From: Cryptolaemus montrouzieri
Lineage: Eukaryota; Arthropoda; Insecta; Coleoptera; Coccinellidae
Direction: 5' to 3'
Length of the DNA: 64,000 nucleotides
Assembly (NCBI GenBank): GCA_013387265.2
Contig: JABFTP020000001.1
Coordinates: 55,728,155-55,792,154 of the forward strand
Made by a program: the position numbers and the translations under genes. Every line of letters begins with the position of its first letter. Positions within the stretch are counted from its first letter, which is position 1. The notes under the pieces were generated by a model. That model saw only the letters and a program-made list of their open reading frames with translations. It had not been told where the DNA came from and ran no database searches. Shown here one piece after another: positions 61,973 to 64,000 of this stretch.

Positions 61973-64000
61973 ATATTTCTGGAAATGGGGTTCCTAAAAT
62001 TGATATTTTAACTGATTATTGGTCTTCAATTTGGGCAGTGCCAAGGCAACACAATTCCAATGCAAGTTGGATTTTAAATGAAAGGTCTCGATTTTCTAAA
62101 ATAGAATGCATGCAATTTGAAAAATTTTCAAACGAAGATATAACATCAGTTATTAAACACACAAAAATTGGAAATCTCCAGGTGTTGATGGTATTCATAA
62201 CTTTTGGTTCAAGAAATTCTCTTGCGTTCATGAAAAATTGGCTGAATATTTTTCATTTATAATAAAGAACCCCTCAGCTACTCCTTTATTTTTCACACAA
62301 GGAATTACTTATTTAAAACCGAAAAGTGATAATACTATTGATCCGTCTCAATATAGACCAATTACTTGCCTTCCAACAATATATAAAATTCTAACTGCAT
62401 GTATTACCCAAAAATTTATGCACATTTGGAGAATTATAATATTCTTTCCGAACATCAAAAGGATGTAGAAAAAACACCTTGATACTAAAGAGCAACTTGT
62501 AATTGATTCTGTTGCTTTGAATCAAGCTCAAACTAAGAAGAGAAATATTCATACAACCTTCATTGATTACCAAAAGGCTTTTGATAGTTCTCCCCATTCA
62601 TGGCTTCAAGAAATTTTGGAAATTTATAAAATTGATAAGACACTTCGTCATTTTCTTGAATTTGTAATGAAAAATTTAAATATTTCAAAACAATCGTTAA
62701 AATCCGAAGTAATTCCAATCAAAAGAGGCATTTTTCAAGGTGATTCTTTAAGTGCTCTTTGGTTTTGTCTTTGCCTCAATCCATTATCTCATGAATTAAA
62801 TGCTACTAGTTTCGGCTTCAAAATAAAGAGTTTATTAACTGAATTCAAATTAAGTCACTTAATTTATTTAGATGATATTAAATTATATGCCGGAACCAGA
62901 TCTCATTTAAAAAGTCTACTTGAGATTACTTTCAACTATTCCAATGATATTCATATGAAATTTGGGCTTCCAAAATGTAAAAATATTTCTATTGAAAAGG
63001 AAAGATCACCTCTGATTATATAAAGATTTCCAATATCGAAATCGAGCCAATGCATCAAGGAGATACATATAAATATCTTGGATTTTGTCAAGAGAAGACA
63101 ATAAACCATAGCAGCACTAAAGAAAATATTAGAAGTTCATATTACAAAAGACTCTATGCCGTTCCTATTCTTACATCTTCTTTTGGAATTATTAAATGGT
63201 CTAAAACTGATCTAAATGAGTTACAATGTCAAACGAGGAAAATGCTCTGTAAATATCATAAGCACCACCCAAAGTCAGCTGTTCAGAGAGTTACACTACC
63301 TAGACATCTTGGAGGTCGTGGATTAATTGATTTGAATAATCTTCATAGTAAACAGATTTTTCATCTACGTTCCCATTTTCATGATAAACAGAGAACGTCT
63401 AAATTACATGATATTGTTGTTGCTTCAGATTATAATTTTACACCTCTGAACTTGACAATGCAAAAGGTAGATTTTGATATATTTGATGATAATTCTAAAA
63501 GAGAAAGTTGGATGCAGAAGGAATTACACGGAAAACACCCTAAAGAATTGAAAAATGATTATATTGATGAAATTGCATCGAATGAATGGTTAGTATCTGG
63601 AGAATTGTTTGCTGAAACAGAAGGCTTGGCAATTGCGATCCAGGACCAGGTTGTTTTCACAAGGAATTATAGAAAACATATCATCAAACAAAATATAGAT
63701 GATTCTTGCCGTAGATGTTTCTGTTCTTCAGAAACAGTTTTTCATATATTATCATCTTGCTCAGTCCTTGCTTCAACAGATTATTTAGAGACATAATGCC
63801 GTCGCTAATATTATTCACTTCAATCTAGGAATTAAACATGACCTAATTCCAAAAGAAAAAATTTCAAAAATATGAACCTGAGATTATTTGTGAAAATGAC
63901 AAATATAAACTTTATTTTGATAAAACAATTCTGTGCAACAGAGCTGTAAAACACAATAGACCAGATATCGTTCTTAATGATAAACAGAATCAAATAACAT
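61969..64000 (+). pseudogene. R4/Dong-type LINE, copy 2, runs off the window
   Basis: Starts directly after (TA)n and extends about 290 bp further upstream than copy 1: ENISGNGVPKIDILTDYWSS and, after a frame break, the NWKSPGVDGIHNFWFKK segment that precedes the RT of R4/R2-like elements. The RT follows with FIDYQKAFDSSPHSWLQEIL, GIFQGDSLSALWFCL and IYLDDIKLYAG, then LPRHLGGRGLIDLNN and the CCHC knuckle (63706-63762). The endonuclease start (RPDIVLNDK) lies at the window edge. Differences from copy 1: an 18-bp deletion before NISKQ, about 57 bp missing after YYKRL, and frameshifts near 62480, 63005 and 63790. Conversely, GIFQGDS is in frame here but shifted in copy 1. The 3' end and 3' flank are outside the window. 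Confidence 0.87.

Overview
This is AT-rich eukaryotic DNA, almost certainly from an insect (possibly a beetle, which is inference only). No host gene can be supported. Nearly everything recognisable is a transposable element, and almost every coding region is broken by stops, frameshifts, deletions or loss of catalytic residues. There is no bacterial operon structure, no CRISPR array, and no rRNA or tRNA gene that I could support.

Layout. 0-3.1 kb: unassigned, with two small tandem repeats. 3.1-4.7 kb: Penelope-like element (PLE) copies in inverted orientation, with GIY-YIG endonuclease remnants and hammerhead-like motifs. 6.7-8.0 kb: decayed LINE. 8.9-11.7 kb: head-to-head PLE palindrome of 2.8 kb; each arm ends in a hammerhead ribozyme motif with a complete core. 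14.1-14.8 kb: LINE endonuclease domain. 16.1 kb: Tc1 relic. 17.9-21.5 kb: a decayed PLE, a mariner-type relic and another PLE piece. 21.9-24.7 kb: a mariner relic next to a deleted Helitron with both termini readable. 25.5-26.9 kb: a PLE GIY-YIG reading frame between long inverted arms. 28.3 and 29.25-30.79 kb: Tc1/mariner relics, the second with both terminal inverted repeats (TIRs). 31.6-37.9 kb: unassigned. 37.9 kb: LINE reverse transcriptase (RT) fragment. 38.2-41.0 kb: an R4/Dong-type LINE (RT, zinc knuckle, restriction-like endonuclease) inside a (TA)n microsatellite. 42.4-46.7 kb: mariner, LINE and Tc1 relics, including a second copy of the 29 kb Tc1 family. 46.9-48.3 kb: long-inverted-repeat DNA transposon. 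49.6-50.2 kb: a CpG-rich block unlike its surroundings. 50.2-53.6 kb: DUF4817-type transposon and RTE LINE. 54.7-56.7 kb: Tc1 and mariner relics. 57.7-59.25 kb: DNA transposon with TIRs of about 222 bp. 59.4-59.9 kb: inverted PLE pieces. 61.6-64 kb: (TA)n tracts, a foldback palindrome, and a second R4/Dong copy that runs off the window end.

How it fits together. The parts do not form a gene pathway; they are repeated, often nested, insertions. The most instructive points are (1) two R4/Dong-type LINE copies abutting (TA)n tracts, one with TA repeats on both sides, which suggests microsatellite-targeted insertion; (2) hammerhead ribozyme motifs at the ends of several PLE lineages, two of them identical and structurally complete; (3) repeated inverted arrangement of PLE copies, with complementary deletions in the best case; and (4) a Helitron whose exact ends and A|T insertion site can be read. 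All homology calls come from reading translated motifs by eye, without database searches.
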